Source: Noviherbaspirillum malthae (GTDB lineage Bacteria > Pseudomonadota > Gammaproteobacteria > Burkholderiales > Burkholderiaceae_D). From it: a stretch of 64,000 nt of DNA. The first letter of the stretch is position 1. Every line of letters starts with the position of its first letter. The stretch spans positions 124,001 to 188,000 of the forward strand of contig NZ_JACYXF010000006.1 in assembly GCF_015352985.1 (NCBI RefSeq), written 5' to 3'. Shown one piece after another: positions 33,220 to 42,695 of the stretch. Both the position numbers and the translations under genes were made by a program. The notes beneath the pieces were generated by a model. The model searched no databases. It saw only the letters and a list, made by a program, of their open reading frames with translations, and was not told the DNA's origin.

Positions 33220-33420
33220 GGTTCCTTTTTGATTTTTTCAGCGCAAAGAAGCAAGACGCAAAGTCGTGTTGCCGAAAGGGCGGGAAGAATTGGTTCCGGC
33301 CGGTTCACGTTGGTCGGTTTTGTGTAAAGGAAAGTCTTCCGCTCGACAGCGGCAGCGGATGTTTCAAAACGTCATGAAGGGCATATCGCTCGTTGCATGA
33401 GGATGGTTCAAGTGCTGCAG

Positions 33421-34413
33421 CTACCGCCTCGTTCGTGTAGAGGCGCGTTTGACAAGATGCGGATCGAGGACATGGCATTCATCGTCAGCCTTGCCCGTCA
33501 GCAGGTTGAGCATCTTTTTCATCGCCATTTCTCCCATTCCTTCGCTTTGCAGATGTACCGAGGTAAGGGAAGGAGAGATATATTCGCCATAGGGAATATT
33601 GTCGAATCCGGCCACCGAGATATCGTCCGGAATTCTGAAGCCAAGTGCCTGCGCTTCCTTCATGAAGCCCATCGCCAGCAGGTCGTTGTAGCAGATCAGG
33701 GCATCGGGGCGCTCCTTCCAGTGCATGACCGAAGAACAAAGGCGTTCACCTTCCGAAGCGTACGGTGCCCGCACATCGAAGCCTTGCAGTTTCAGGCCAT
33801 GCATGTCCAGGCACTCTTTCACTCCCTCCATCCGGTCCAGGTTCCAGCGCGATTCGGGAAAGCCGAGATAGGCAATGTTCTTGTGCCCTTGCCTGACGAG
33901 GTGATCCGCCAGCATGAATCCTCCGCGCCGGCCTTCGCTTACGATACTTGTGATCCGGATCGAATCGAGCCTGCCGAACAATACGATCGGCTTTCCATAA
34001 TCGACGACTTTCCGGATCTCCGGCTCCGGCATTCGGGAACTGATGATGAGGCCGTCGACGCGCCGGCTCAGGGCATCCAGAAGCTGGAGTTCGCGGCTCT
34101 GATTCTCTTCCGTATCCACGAGCAGCAGGGTGTAGCTGTTTTCGATGGCTATCCGGTTTGCGCCCTTGACCACCGCAGTAAAGTGCGGATTGTCGATATC
34201 GAGGATGGCCACGCCGATTGTCTTCGTTTCTCCTGTCACCATCGAGCGTGCGAGTTCGTTGGAGCGGTAGCCGAGCCTCGCGACCACCTCGTTGATGACG
34301 GCTTCGACCGGCGGCGAAAAGCGCTGCGCGCCGTTGAGGTATTTGGAAACCGTTGCGATGGAGACGCCGGCTTCCCTTGCAACGTCGTAAAGAGTGGGCG
34401 CTTGTCTTTTCAT
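33421..34413 (-). CDS. LacI-family transcriptional regulator (probable gudD repressor)
   Basis: A 330-aa regulator. HTH at residues 7-30 (TLYDVAREAGVSIATVSKYLNG), hinge helix region ARLGYRSNELARSM, then a type I periplasmic-binding-like effector domain (TIGVAILDIDNPHFTAVVKGA, DGLIISSRMPEPEI, DALICYNDLLAMGFMKEA, DISVAGFDNIPYGEYISPSLTSV). It lies directly upstream of gudD on the same strand. Operator copies occur at the gudD start site and about 300 bp upstream of its own gene. Inducer is probably glucarate or a related acid (inference). Confidence 0.92.
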   Translation of the reverse strand: MKRQAPTLYDVAREAGVSIATVSKYLNGAQRFSPPVEAVINEVVARLGYRSNELARSMVTGETKTIGVAILDIDNPHFTAVVKGANRIAIENSYTLLLVDTEENQSRELQLLDALSRRVDGLIISSRMPEPEIRKVVDYGKPIVLFGRLDSIRITSIVSEGRRGGFMLADHLVRQGHKNIAYLGFPESRWNLDRMEGVKECLDMHGLKLQGFDVRAPYASEGERLCSSVMHWKERPDALICYNDLLAMGFMKEAQALGFRIPDDISVAGFDNIPYGEYISPSLTSVHLQSEGMGEMAMKKMLNLLTGKADDECHVLDPHLVKRASTRTRR

Positions 34414-34708
34414 GAATTCATATCAGGTGCGCAGGTCTGCCGCGCCGGAATGCGGGTGCAATACGGGACATCGAACGCGGAAAGCCAGCCGCGAAACGCA
34501 GCCGGATTACAGGAGAACAGGAGGATTGCGGAACAATATCGCATGAATGTTTGATGACGCAACTGCGATGCCGATTCAGCATACCCCTATAAAATTAACT
34601 CAATAGACAGGCATCGCCTTATGCCTAAGAATCCGATCCGTAAGCATTAATTCAGTCAACATGATGAAGCGCTTGGAATGGCGCGGAGGAGGCATAGTCA
34701 TGTCCAAC

Positions 34709-34724
34709 TTGGAAAGCGTTTAAC
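34709..34724 (+). promoter_or_regulatory. Second LacI-family operator copy
   Basis: TTGGAAAGCGTTTAAC, differing from the gudD operator at one of 16 positions. It is 296 bp upstream of the LacI gene and 416 bp upstream of the GH3 gene; the target could be either. A weak plus-strand promoter (TTGGAA-16-TAGTCA) precedes it. Confidence 0.5.
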
Positions 34725-34812
34725 GAAGTGCGTGGGTTTAGTCTTGGGATACCTGGAGCGAGCCGGACAACGAAAAAAGGATCTGTTTGCAGTTGGTGAA
34801 CGGGACTGCACC

Positions 34813-34922
34813 CCCTTCTCCCACGAGCGGGAGAAGGGCTGTGGATGAGGGCAGTGTCAAGACCGCAGGAGGATTTGCCACCTCCCTCACCCCTGGCCCC
34901 TCTCCCGCTTGCGGGAGAGGGG
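34813..34922. repeat. Pair of REP-like palindromes
   Basis: Unit 1: CCCTTCTCCC/GGGAGAAGGG (34813-34838). Unit 2: CCCCTCTCCCGC/GCGGGAGAGGGG (34897-34922). Both share the CCTCTCCC...GGGAGAGG core of the REP-like palindromes scattered in many proteobacterial genomes (general recall), with CCTCACCCC next to unit 2. Typically extragenic; no RAYT transposase gene is in the window. Confidence 0.65.
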
Positions 34923-35139
34923 AATTCATTCTCTGAATACCGACAGTCCCTCTGCTTTCTGCTCGGGAGCGATGAGGTGTCGGTGCAGGGGGATGCCGGC
35001 TTGACCTCTTCCTTTCCTGTGCGCGGGCAGCGCCATGACAGGCATGAATTAAAAGATTAAGCAACGGCCAGCAATGGCATGTTTAAAGCATCAACAACAT
35101 TTATGCCGATATGAAAAGGCATTCCACGAGGAGATAGTA

Positions 35140-37596
35140 ATGAGAAGAGGGAAGTGCGTGAATGAATTCAAATATGCCGTCATGGCGTCGGCCATCGCAT
35201 CCGCGATGCTTGCCGGATGCGGCGGAAGCGACGGCGACTCCACCGCTTCCCAGGCGCCCGCCGCGCCGACGGTCAAGCCATGGATGGCCAAGAGTCTCCC
35301 GCCCGAGCAGCGCGCGGACCTGCTGGTAGCGGCGATGAACCTGGCGCAAAAGCAGCAGCAGTTGGTGGGCAGTGTGCCCGGCGTCGTGCCGGAACTGCCG
35401 GATTGCTTCGGCGCACGGCATGTGACCGGCATTGCAGAGCTGGAGATTCCGACATTGCGCATCACCAACGGCCCGGTGGGCATCGGACAGAATGACTGCG
35501 TCAGCATGGAGCTGGCAAAGGCACCCAATCCTACGGCGGCTTATACGCATCCCTCATCGGCAAAGGCCACCGCATTGCCGTCGGCGATGGGCGTCGCCGC
35601 CTCGTTCGATCCGGCCGTGGCCACGCAGTTCGGCGAAGTCATCGGCACGGAAGCGAACAATCTCGCGCTGCACGTGTTCGAAGCGCCCGGCGTCAATCTC
35701 GCGCGCATTCCCGTCCTCGGCCGCAATTTCGAGTACTTCGGCGAAGATCCCTATCTGACCGGCGTCATGGCCGTTGCCGAAACCAAGGCGGTACAGAACA
35801 AGGGCGTCATCGCCATGGCAAAGCATTATGCAGCCAACGAGCAGGAAACCAACCGCAATACGCTCGATACCATCGTTGACGAGCAGGTCTTGCACGAGCT
35901 GTACCTGCTGCCGTTCGAAATGGCAGTCAAGGACGGACAGGTTGCCTCGGTCATGTGCGCCTACAACTCCGTCAACGGCCAGCAGTCCTGCGAGAACAAG
36001 TATCTGCTGACCGACGTGCTGCGCAACCAGTGGGGCTTCAAGGGTTACGTGCAATCGGACTTCTTCGCCACCAAGTCGACCTCGCCGACCTTGCTCGCCG
36101 GTCTCGACCATCTGATGCCCATGCCTCTGCAGTGGGCGCCGGAGCTTCTGAACGCCGCGCTGACGGCGGGGGAGATCAAGGTCTCCGATATCGACACCGC
36201 ACTGAAGCGCCGTTATACGCAGATGTTCAAGCTGGGCATCTTCGACCGCAAGATCGCTCAGACGCCGATCGACTATGCGGCCGGCGGCGCCAAGGCGCGC
36301 GCCATCGGTGTAGAGTCGGCGGTGCTTCTGCAGAACGACAACAAGGTATTGCCGTTTGCCTCGACCGTGCGCAATGTCGTGGTGGTGGGAAAGGCTTCCC
36401 AGGTGTATGCGCGGCAGGCGGTCGCCGGCGGCGTCATGGTCGGCCAGCCGATGGGCGCGGGCGGAGGCAGCTCTGACGTGGTTCCGACCTACACCGTCGC
36501 ACCGGTCGAAGGCATCCAGAACGTCTTGCGCAGCCAGGGCAATGCGTCGGCTACGGTGAAGCTCGTTCTCGTCGACGATGCGAATCAAACAGCAACCATC
36601 GACGGCGCCGCAGCCAGCTATGCCGCTGCATTGAATGCCGCCGCAGGCGCAGATGCCGTGATCATCATGGCGGGCACCATCTCCGAAGAAGGCGCGGACA
36701 GGGCATCGTTCACGACAGGGCAGGGTGTGACGGTGACCGGCACCATGACGGCAGTCGGCGACGGACTCGACTGGTATGTCGCACGGCCGAGCGCAATTTC
36801 GGTCGAGAACAGCAACAAGGCCGGCAACAGCAATACCGTTGCGATGATCAAGGACATCTTGGCCGCGACGTCGACCACCGGCAAGCCGATGACAGGCAAG
36901 ACCGCGCTGGTGCTCAAGGATAATGCCGGCGTGGCGATGGATCCCGCACTGGTGGGCGCAGCCGGTCCCGCCATCCTCGAAACATGGTTCTCGGGCCAGG
37001 AGGACGGCCACATCGTCGCCGACCTGCTGTTCGGCGTGAAGAACCCGTCCGGCAAGCTGCCCGTGACCTTCCCGTTCGCCGGCCGCGGCTTCCTGAACAG
37101 CGCCAGCGTCAACCAGTTCCCGGGCGTGAACAATGCGAAGGGACAGCCGACCGTCACCTATTCGGAAGGCCTCAATATCGGATACCGCTGGTATGACGCC
37201 AACAATGTCGCGCCGGCGTTCGCATTCGGCCACGGCCTGTCCTACACCACGTTTGAGCTCGGCTCGCCCAGCGTCGCCGCGACCAGCACGACGTACACGG
37301 TGAAGACAACGGTGCGCAATACCGGTGCTGCGAACGGTGCGGAGGTGGTCCAGGTGTACCTGGCGGTACCGGCAGCAGGGCAGCCCAAAAAACGACTGGT
37401 CGGATTCCAGAAGGTGACCGTGGCGCCAGGTTCATCGAAGGACGTGACGGTCACGATCGATCCCAACGCGACCAATCATCCGCTGAGCGTGTATGACAAG
37501 GCGTCGAAGCGCTTCGTCATTCCGTCAGGGACCTACACGGTCTATGTCGGCAACTCCTCGACCAACCTGCAGGCCGCCGGGACATTCACCCGGTAA
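35140..37596 (+). CDS. Glycoside hydrolase family 3 lipoprotein (beta-glucosidase-like)
   Basis: An 818-aa enzyme; ATG 35140 has GAGGAG upstream, and the frame's earlier TTG/Met codons lack one. Lipobox MLAGC (Cys about residue 28) gives a membrane-tethered protein. GH3 N-domain: APGVNLARIPVLGRNFEYFGEDPYL, AMAKHYAANEQETNR, and VQSDFFA carrying the catalytic Asp (usual form SDW). C-domain: EEGADRAS with the acid/base Glu. The C-terminal fibronectin-III-like domain spans roughly the last 110 residues (GLSYTTFEL ... YVGNSSTN). It likely releases glucose or other sugars from beta-linked oligosaccharides or plant glycosides. Exact linkage unknown. Confidence 0.88.
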   Translation: MRRGKCVNEFKYAVMASAIASAMLAGCGGSDGDSTASQAPAAPTVKPWMAKSLPPEQRADLLVAAMNLAQKQQQLVGSVPGVVPELPDCFGARHVTGIAELEIPTLRITNGPVGIGQNDCVSMELAKAPNPTAAYTHPSSAKATALPSAMGVAASFDPAVATQFGEVIGTEANNLALHVFEAPGVNLARIPVLGRNFEYFGEDPYLTGVMAVAETKAVQNKGVIAMAKHYAANEQETNRNTLDTIVDEQVLHELYLLPFEMAVKDGQVASVMCAYNSVNGQQSCENKYLLTDVLRNQWGFKGYVQSDFFATKSTSPTLLAGLDHLMPMPLQWAPELLNAALTAGEIKVSDIDTALKRRYTQMFKLGIFDRKIAQTPIDYAAGGAKARAIGVESAVLLQNDNKVLPFASTVRNVVVVGKASQVYARQAVAGGVMVGQPMGAGGGSSDVVPTYTVAPVEGIQNVLRSQGNASATVKLVLVDDANQTATIDGAAASYAAALNAAAGADAVIIMAGTISEEGADRASFTTGQGVTVTGTMTAVGDGLDWYVARPSAISVENSNKAGNSNTVAMIKDILAATSTTGKPMTGKTALVLKDNAGVAMDPALVGAAGPAILETWFSGQEDGHIVADLLFGVKNPSGKLPVTFPFAGRGFLNSASVNQFPGVNNAKGQPTVTYSEGLNIGYRWYDANNVAPAFAFGHGLSYTTFELGSPSVAATSTTYTVKTTVRNTGAANGAEVVQVYLAVPAAGQPKKRLVGFQKVTVAPGSSKDVTVTIDPNATNHPLSVYDKASKRFVIPSGTYTVYVGNSSTNLQAAGTFTR

Positions 37597-37612
37597 GCCG
37601 GTGTGCGGTCGC

Positions 37613-37697
37613 GATGCGGGATCGAAGCGCAGTTGATTCCCGCATCCCCGGTTCCGACAGCGACTCCTTGGCTGAGGCCAGGTGGCTGTCGGGAACC
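37613..37697 (+). other. Two adjacent inverted repeats between GH3 and parvulin genes
   Basis: GATGCGGGA/TCCCGCATC (37613-37621, 37638-37646) and GGTTCCGACAGC/GCTGTCGGGAACC (37650-37661, 37685-37697, one bulged base). No T-run; perhaps a 3'-end structure of the GH3 mRNA. Confidence 0.4.
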
Positions 37698-37725
37698 GCT
37701 GTCGAATTTCAAATCCTAATTCATC

Positions 37726-38544
37726 ATGCAAACCTTGGTAAAAGCAGCGTGTACAGCGCTAATGGGTGCGCTTCTGACTTGTTCTGCGGCGGCCTCAGAG
37801 CCTGCATTCGTGACGGTCAACGGAAACCCGGTTTCGCGGGAGATGGCCGAAGCCTTCATCAACCAGGCCAAGGCGCACGGCATGCCGGCGGGCCCGCAGC
37901 TGACGGATCATGTGAGGGAAGAACTCATCAGGCGCGAACTGCTCTGGCAGCAAGCCCGAAAGGCAGGGATCGACACGAAGGCCGGCGTAGCGGCTCGTGC
38001 GGAGGCCGAGCGGAAGCGAATGGCAGTCCAGGCCGAAGCGGCCAGGCAGACCGTCATCATTCGTGCCTATGTCGAGGACTATCTCGGGAAACATCCAGTC
38101 AGCGATGCCGACCTGAAAACCGAATATCAGCAATTGCGCGCCAAGGGTGGCAACACCGACTACAAGGTCCGCCATGTCCTGCTGCGCGATGAAAAGGAAG
38201 CGCAGGGCATCATCGCCCGGCTGAACAAGGGGGCGAAGTTCGAGGAGCTGGCCAGGGAGTCGGCGGATTCCGGTACCAGGGACAGCGGAGGCGATCTCGG
38301 CTGGTCCGCTCCCGGCAGGTTCGCCAAGCCCTTTGCGGAAGCGGTCACTTTACTGAAGCCGGGAAAATATACTCCCGCGCCGGTCAAGACCGAGTTCGGC
38401 TACCATGTGATCAAGCTCGAGGATACAAGGCCATTGAAGGTGCCGTCCTTCGACGAGATGAAGCCGCTGCTGAAGAGGCAGGCTGAAGACCAGGCCGTCA
38501 GCAAAATGATCGATGGAGTTCGCTCGAAAGCGAAAATCGACTAA
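37726..38544 (+). CDS. Periplasmic parvulin-type peptidyl-prolyl isomerase
   Basis: A 272-aa protein. Signal peptide MQTLVKAACTALMGALLTCSAAASE; N-terminal chaperone segment (about 30-125); parvulin/rotamase domain: YKVRHVLLRDEKEAQGIIARL, FEELARESADSGTRDSGGDLGW, FAEAVTLLKPGKYTPAPVKTEFGYHVIKLED. These are the canonical rotamase blocks of PrsA/SurA/PpiD. It assists folding of exported or outer-membrane proteins. The upstream neighbour is an exported GH3 enzyme, but a functional link is unproven. Confidence 0.92.
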   Translation: MQTLVKAACTALMGALLTCSAAASEPAFVTVNGNPVSREMAEAFINQAKAHGMPAGPQLTDHVREELIRRELLWQQARKAGIDTKAGVAARAEAERKRMAVQAEAARQTVIIRAYVEDYLGKHPVSDADLKTEYQQLRAKGGNTDYKVRHVLLRDEKEAQGIIARLNKGAKFEELARESADSGTRDSGGDLGWSAPGRFAKPFAEAVTLLKPGKYTPAPVKTEFGYHVIKLEDTRPLKVPSFDEMKPLLKRQAEDQAVSKMIDGVRSKAKID

Positions 38545-38576
38545 GCCGGACCAAGCTGAACACAGGCCGCACAGGG

Positions 38577-39518
38577 CTATCCCGGCGCGGTCGATACGGC
38601 ACATCTCTCCATAGCTTGCGCTGCCGCTGCGGCAGTCTCCTCGCGATACGCATGGATTACCTGCAGCAGGACAGGAAGCCAGGGCGACTTCTCCTGCTTG
38701 CTGTAAAGGCAGCGCACGCGAAACGGAAACCTTTCTCCTTCGAGAAAAGGCTTGTACACCACGTTGCGGATCTGCAATTCCTGCATCGAGGCCGGGGCAG
38801 CGCAGATGCCATAGCCGCAGCCCACCAGGCTGAGTGCGTTCATCAGATCGGTGGATCTCTTTTCAACGCGCGGCATGAAGCCCCATTGCTGAAGACAGAG
38901 CTGATCGTATGAGGGATCGGGGCCGCCGATCAGCAATTCATTGCGCAGGTCGCTGATGCCGATATGGCTTCGGCCGGTCAGGGGATGATCCTTGTGCAGG
39001 GCAATCAGCATCGGTTCCGACAGTACCTCTTCGCTGACGATATCCGCCACGTCCTGCCCGGCTGGCTTGCGCACGCCGCGGGAAAAAGCGATCAGGATCC
39101 TTCCGTGCCGCAAGGATTCGACGTGTTCTTCCTCGTTTGCGGTATGCAGGACCAGGTCGACATTGGGATGGAGGCGGGAAAAGCGTTCCAGGATTTCAGG
39201 CGCAATATTGAATACGGTCGAACTGCCCACGCCGATATCGAGCTTCTGCCTCTTGGCATGACTAGTGAGAAAGGCATTTCTCTTCGCCAATTCGATTTCG
39301 GTCTTGATATTGCGGGCATGATGGAGCAGCGATTCGCCCGCGGCGGTGATTTCCATGCCGCTGGTGTTGCGGACGAACAGGGGGACGCCGATTTCTTCTT
39401 CGAGGGCTTGAATCTGGCGCGACAGGGCAGGCTGCGTCATGTGCAAACGCGCCGCCGCGCGGCGAAGGCTTTTCTCCTCCGCCACGACGATGAAGTTGCT
39501 GAGAGTGCGTGTTTCCAA
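38577..39518 (-). CDS. LysR-family transcriptional regulator
   Basis: A 313-aa regulator. METRTLSNFIVVAEEKSLRR, HTH AAARLHMTQPALSRQIQALEEE, then IGVPLFVRNTSGMEIT; effector domain from about residue 90 (LDIGVGSSTVFNIAPEILERF). It lies downstream of the GPH/MFS symporter gene on the same strand (123 bp), making that carrier its best candidate target. Convergent with the parvulin gene. Ligand unknown. Confidence 0.9.
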   Translation of the reverse strand: METRTLSNFIVVAEEKSLRRAAARLHMTQPALSRQIQALEEEIGVPLFVRNTSGMEITAAGESLLHHARNIKTEIELAKRNAFLTSHAKRQKLDIGVGSSTVFNIAPEILERFSRLHPNVDLVLHTANEEEHVESLRHGRILIAFSRGVRKPAGQDVADIVSEEVLSEPMLIALHKDHPLTGRSHIGISDLRNELLIGGPDPSYDQLCLQQWGFMPRVEKRSTDLMNALSLVGCGYGICAAPASMQELQIRNVVYKPFLEGERFPFRVRCLYSKQEKSPWLPVLLQVIHAYREETAAAAAQAMERCAVSTAPG

Positions 39519-39641
39519 TTCAGTAAGGCTCCAGATTGCTTTCGGAAGCCGATCTCATTGCGGCCCGAAGTCGGCACTGCGTCTGCGCGCAACGCCGTTT
39601 ACGCCCATCCTTGGCATTCGAGTTTGCCTGTCGGTCGCGGG

Positions 39642-41075
39642 TCAGTTTCGCCGTCGCAGCTCAATTTCCTGAATCAATTCCAGATAACGGCGGTCGGTCA
39701 AAGGATAAAGCAACATGATCAAAAACGCTATCAGGAAGGCGAGGGCCGGCGCCAGCGTCACGCCGACGCGAATCATTTGCAGGGCGGCGGGATGCTGCAT
39801 GTCGAGATTCGGTACATATCCGCTTCCCGCCAGCAGGAACGCCGGTATCGAACCGCCGAGCGCCTGGCCGCACTTGCGCGCGAGAGAAAATAGGGAATAG
39901 TTCAATCCCTCGAGGCGCATTCCTGTTTTCCACTCGCCGTATTCGACCGAATCGCTTTCCAGCGCCCAGAAGATGGCCATCGCCAGCATGGTGCCGATCG
40001 AACCGAGCGCCAGCAGTGACAATATCGCTGCCGGGCCGGCGGCGGCCATCCAGAACAGGCAAAGGTGGGCAGAGATGGCAATGGCCAGGCCTGACTGGAA
40101 TGCGGCCCTCTTGCCGTACCTCGATGCGAGGGCCGGGGCGAGCGGTATCGAGACCACGGTGCCGGAGAGCGTCGTCAGCAGAATGATGATCAGGAAATAT
40201 TTCGAATCGCCAAGCACATAGCGCGCGAAATAGAGGGTGGTGGCGCCCATGCAGGTCACGCCGGCAAGCGTGAAGAACCCCGCGATGCACAGCAGCTGCA
40301 AGGGACGGTTCGACATGAGCGTGGAGAGGCTGTCGCTCAGGCCGGCATGGCGCGCATCCCTTTCCACCGTCTCTCTCGTGGCGATGAAGCAGACGAAATA
40401 GAACAGCATGCCGGCAACCGCCAGTCCGATCGTCAGGTGAGTCAGCCGGGCCTGCAGCGCTTCGCCATGCAGGTTTCGCAATATCGGACCAAGCACGCAG
40501 GCCAGCAGAACGATGGCGGAGGTTCCCATCAGGGCGCGCGCCGCACCCAGCAGCGAGCGTTCGCGCGGCGACTGGGTCATCGCGCTCGCCAGCGAGCCGT
40601 AGGGAATATTCACGAAAGAATAGGCGGTGCCGAGCAGCATGTAAGTCACGCAGGCATAGGCCAGCTTGCCGTTCTCGGTCCAGTTGGAGGGCACGGCAAA
40701 TACGGCAACGTTGAGGAGAAGCAGAGGAAACGAGGCCCAGAGCAGATAAGGGCGGAATCTTCCTGACCTGTGCGGCTTGCCCGGCCGGTCGATCAGCCTG
40801 CCCGCGACGATGTCCATGAATGCATCGTAGATGCGCACGGCCATCAGCATGGTTCCGGCTGCTGCGGCACCGATGCCGGCGACGTCGGTGTAATAGTGCA
40901 GCAGGAACAGCATCCCCATGGAAAAGACGAGGCCGTTGGCCAGGTCGCCCAGACCATAGCCGATGATGGGCCTCCATCCCAATGGGGTTGCTGCTTTATT
41001 CACTGAGGCAAGCTCGGTGGGTTGTGCCGCCGGTACTGCATATGCCTGTTGTCTCCCGGTGTCTTTGCTATTCAT
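39642..41075 (-). CDS. MFS transporter of the GPH (glycoside-pentoside-hexuronide:cation symporter) family
   Basis: A 477-aa membrane protein from ATG 41075 (MNSKDTGRQQ). GPH signatures: YGLGDLANGLVFSMGMLFLLHYYTDVAGI (helix 1), RIYDAFMDIVAGRLIDRP with RSGRFRPYLLWAS (loop 2-3 motif), and ESDSVEYGEWKTGMRLEGLNYSLFSLARKCGQALGG in the C-terminal half. Twelve helices. Family members carry sugars, glucuronides or glycosides with Na+ or H+. It lies between the erythronate TRAP operon and a LysR gene; substrate unknown. Confidence 0.9.
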   Translation of the reverse strand: MNSKDTGRQQAYAVPAAQPTELASVNKAATPLGWRPIIGYGLGDLANGLVFSMGMLFLLHYYTDVAGIGAAAAGTMLMAVRIYDAFMDIVAGRLIDRPGKPHRSGRFRPYLLWASFPLLLLNVAVFAVPSNWTENGKLAYACVTYMLLGTAYSFVNIPYGSLASAMTQSPRERSLLGAARALMGTSAIVLLACVLGPILRNLHGEALQARLTHLTIGLAVAGMLFYFVCFIATRETVERDARHAGLSDSLSTLMSNRPLQLLCIAGFFTLAGVTCMGATTLYFARYVLGDSKYFLIIILLTTLSGTVVSIPLAPALASRYGKRAAFQSGLAIAISAHLCLFWMAAAGPAAILSLLALGSIGTMLAMAIFWALESDSVEYGEWKTGMRLEGLNYSLFSLARKCGQALGGSIPAFLLAGSGYVPNLDMQHPAALQMIRVGVTLAPALAFLIAFLIMLLYPLTDRRYLELIQEIELRRRN

Positions 41076-41322
41076 GCAATTGTAATCAAATGCACCTGTC
41101 CTGATCCCGAAAAGGAAAGGTGTCACAAGATAGTGGAAGGCATGGACGGAGGTAGGCGCCGGAACGCGAGTGCCTTATGCGGCGTATTTCCTGGTTATGA
41201 ATCGCAGTCGGAAGCGGCGCACGGATTGCCGGCCTTGCCTTGTCTTGAAATGGAGTGATTGCTGCGGTGGGATGGGGAGGGCGGCCTGCGGAAGGTCAAG
41301 GCCTGGTACCGCTTCAGGATAT

Positions 41323-41357
41323 GCATGGCGGATGCCGTTATGGACCATCCGCCATGC
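41323..41357 (-). terminator. 12-bp hairpin downstream of the TRAP operon
   Basis: Perfect arms GCATGGCGGATG (41323-41334) and CATCCGCCATGC (41346-41357), 16 nt after the dctM stop codon on the minus strand. No T-run follows; a likely operon 3' end nonetheless. Confidence 0.5.
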
Positions 41358-41373
41358 TTGGGATTCTACTTGC

Positions 41374-42651
41374 TTACTTGACGAACACCAGGTCCCGCAG
41401 ATAAAGCGACAGCGGCGGGAAGTAGGTGATCAGCGTGAGGCAGCCCAGGATGACGAGAATGAAGGGAACCAACCTTGATACGATCTGATCGAGTGAAATC
41501 CGTGCCACGGTGCAGGCAGCGAACAGGTTCACGCCGAAGGGCGGCGTAATCATGCCGAGGGCAAGATTCACGATCATGATCATGCCGAAATGCACGGGAT
41601 CGACACCGAACTTGATCGCCACCGGCACGAGGATCGGCGCCAGCACGATGATTGCCGCAGATGTCTCGATGAACATGCCGATGATGAACAGCGCCGCGTT
41701 GACCCCGAACAGGAAGAACATCGGATTCTTCAGGTTCTCGGCCAGGAAGGCACCGATCGCATCCGGTACGCCGGCACGGGTGATCATGAAGCTGAACAGG
41801 CCGGCGTTGGCAATGATGAACATGATGACCGCCGACGACAGGGCGGACTTCCTCAAGATCGCGCCGAGATCGGACCAGCGTGTTTCGCGGTAGATGAAAA
41901 CGCCGACGATGAAGGCGTAGAACACCGCGACCACCGACGCTTCGGTCGGGGTGAAGACGCCGCCGTAGATGCCGCCGAGGATGATGACGGGCATCAGCAG
42001 TGCCAGCCAGGCCTGCTTGAATGCGGCGCCGAAGCTCATCCTGCCGACATGGTCATTCTTGCCGTAGCCCTTGACGCGTGCCCATATGATAACGAAGACC
42101 ATCAATGCGATGCCGATCAGCAGTCCGGGCCCGAAGCCTGCGATGAACAGCTCGCCGATCGACACTTCTGCCGAAACGCCGTAGAGAATCATCGGAATCG
42201 ACGGCGGAATGATGACGCCCAGTTCTGCCGATGTCGCCTGCAGCGCTGCCGCGAAGTTGAGCGGATAGCCGTGCTTGACCAGCGCGGGGATCAGGATGGC
42301 GCCGATGGCGAACGTGGTGGCCACGGACGAACCCGACACGGCGGCGAAGATCATGCAGGTCAGAACGCAGGTGGCCGCGAGGCCGCCCTGTACGCCGCCG
42401 ACGATCGACTTGGCGAATTCGACCAGGCGTTTCGAAATGCCGCCGGTCTCCATCAGGTTGCCGGCAAGGATGAAGAAGGGAATCGCCGCGAGCGGAAACT
42501 TGTTGATCGATGTGAAGATCTCCTTGGCTGCCAGCAGCATCGGGGCATTCGCGGAGTAGACACCGATGACGCTGGCCAGGCCGATGGATACCGCGATCGA
42601 TATCGACAGGGCGAAGCACACGATCATCGTGATGAGCATCGTAAGGGACAT
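41374..42651 (-). CDS. dctM: TRAP transporter large permease (DctM family)
   Basis: A 425-aa membrane protein from ATG 42651 (MSLTMLITMIVCFALSISIA); the open frame extends upstream to 43053, but that part overlaps dctQ and is not coding. DctM signatures: PFFILAGNLMETGGISKRLVEFAKSIVGG, SGSSVATTFAIGAILIPALVKHGYP, ELGVIIPPSIPMILYGV, GGVFTPTEASVVAVFYAF and MITPPFGVNLFAACTVA. About 12 helices form the Na+-coupled transport core. It is the last gene of the gntR-otnKCI-dctPQM operon, so the substrate is expected to be a four-carbon acid sugar such as D-erythronate. Confidence 0.93.
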   Translation of the reverse strand: MSLTMLITMIVCFALSISIAVSIGLASVIGVYSANAPMLLAAKEIFTSINKFPLAAIPFFILAGNLMETGGISKRLVEFAKSIVGGVQGGLAATCVLTCMIFAAVSGSSVATTFAIGAILIPALVKHGYPLNFAAALQATSAELGVIIPPSIPMILYGVSAEVSIGELFIAGFGPGLLIGIALMVFVIIWARVKGYGKNDHVGRMSFGAAFKQAWLALLMPVIILGGIYGGVFTPTEASVVAVFYAFIVGVFIYRETRWSDLGAILRKSALSSAVIMFIIANAGLFSFMITRAGVPDAIGAFLAENLKNPMFFLFGVNAALFIIGMFIETSAAIIVLAPILVPVAIKFGVDPVHFGMIMIVNLALGMITPPFGVNLFAACTVARISLDQIVSRLVPFILVILGCLTLITYFPPLSLYLRDLVFVK

Positions 42652-42695
42652 GATAGGTACTCTTGTTGGTCTTTTGGTCTTTTTGTGGCCGCCGC

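Larger units (their letters stand above)
33103..33420. other. gudD promoter region
   Basis: 318 bp between gudD and the LacI-family gene, containing the promoter and operator described separately. The remainder shows no gene. Confidence 0.5.
34414..35139. other. Long intergenic region: operator copy and REP-like hairpins
   Basis: About 726 bp between the divergent LacI and GH3 genes without a convincing gene. It contains a second LacI-type operator (34709-34724) and a pair of REP-like hairpins (34813-34922). Open frames crossing the hairpins look like noise. Confidence 0.5.

Noticed and set aside
35554-37233. 559-codon minus-strand open frame within the GH3 gene
   Set aside because: The plus strand carries full GH3 catalytic and fibronectin-III blocks. 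The antisense product has shadow composition.
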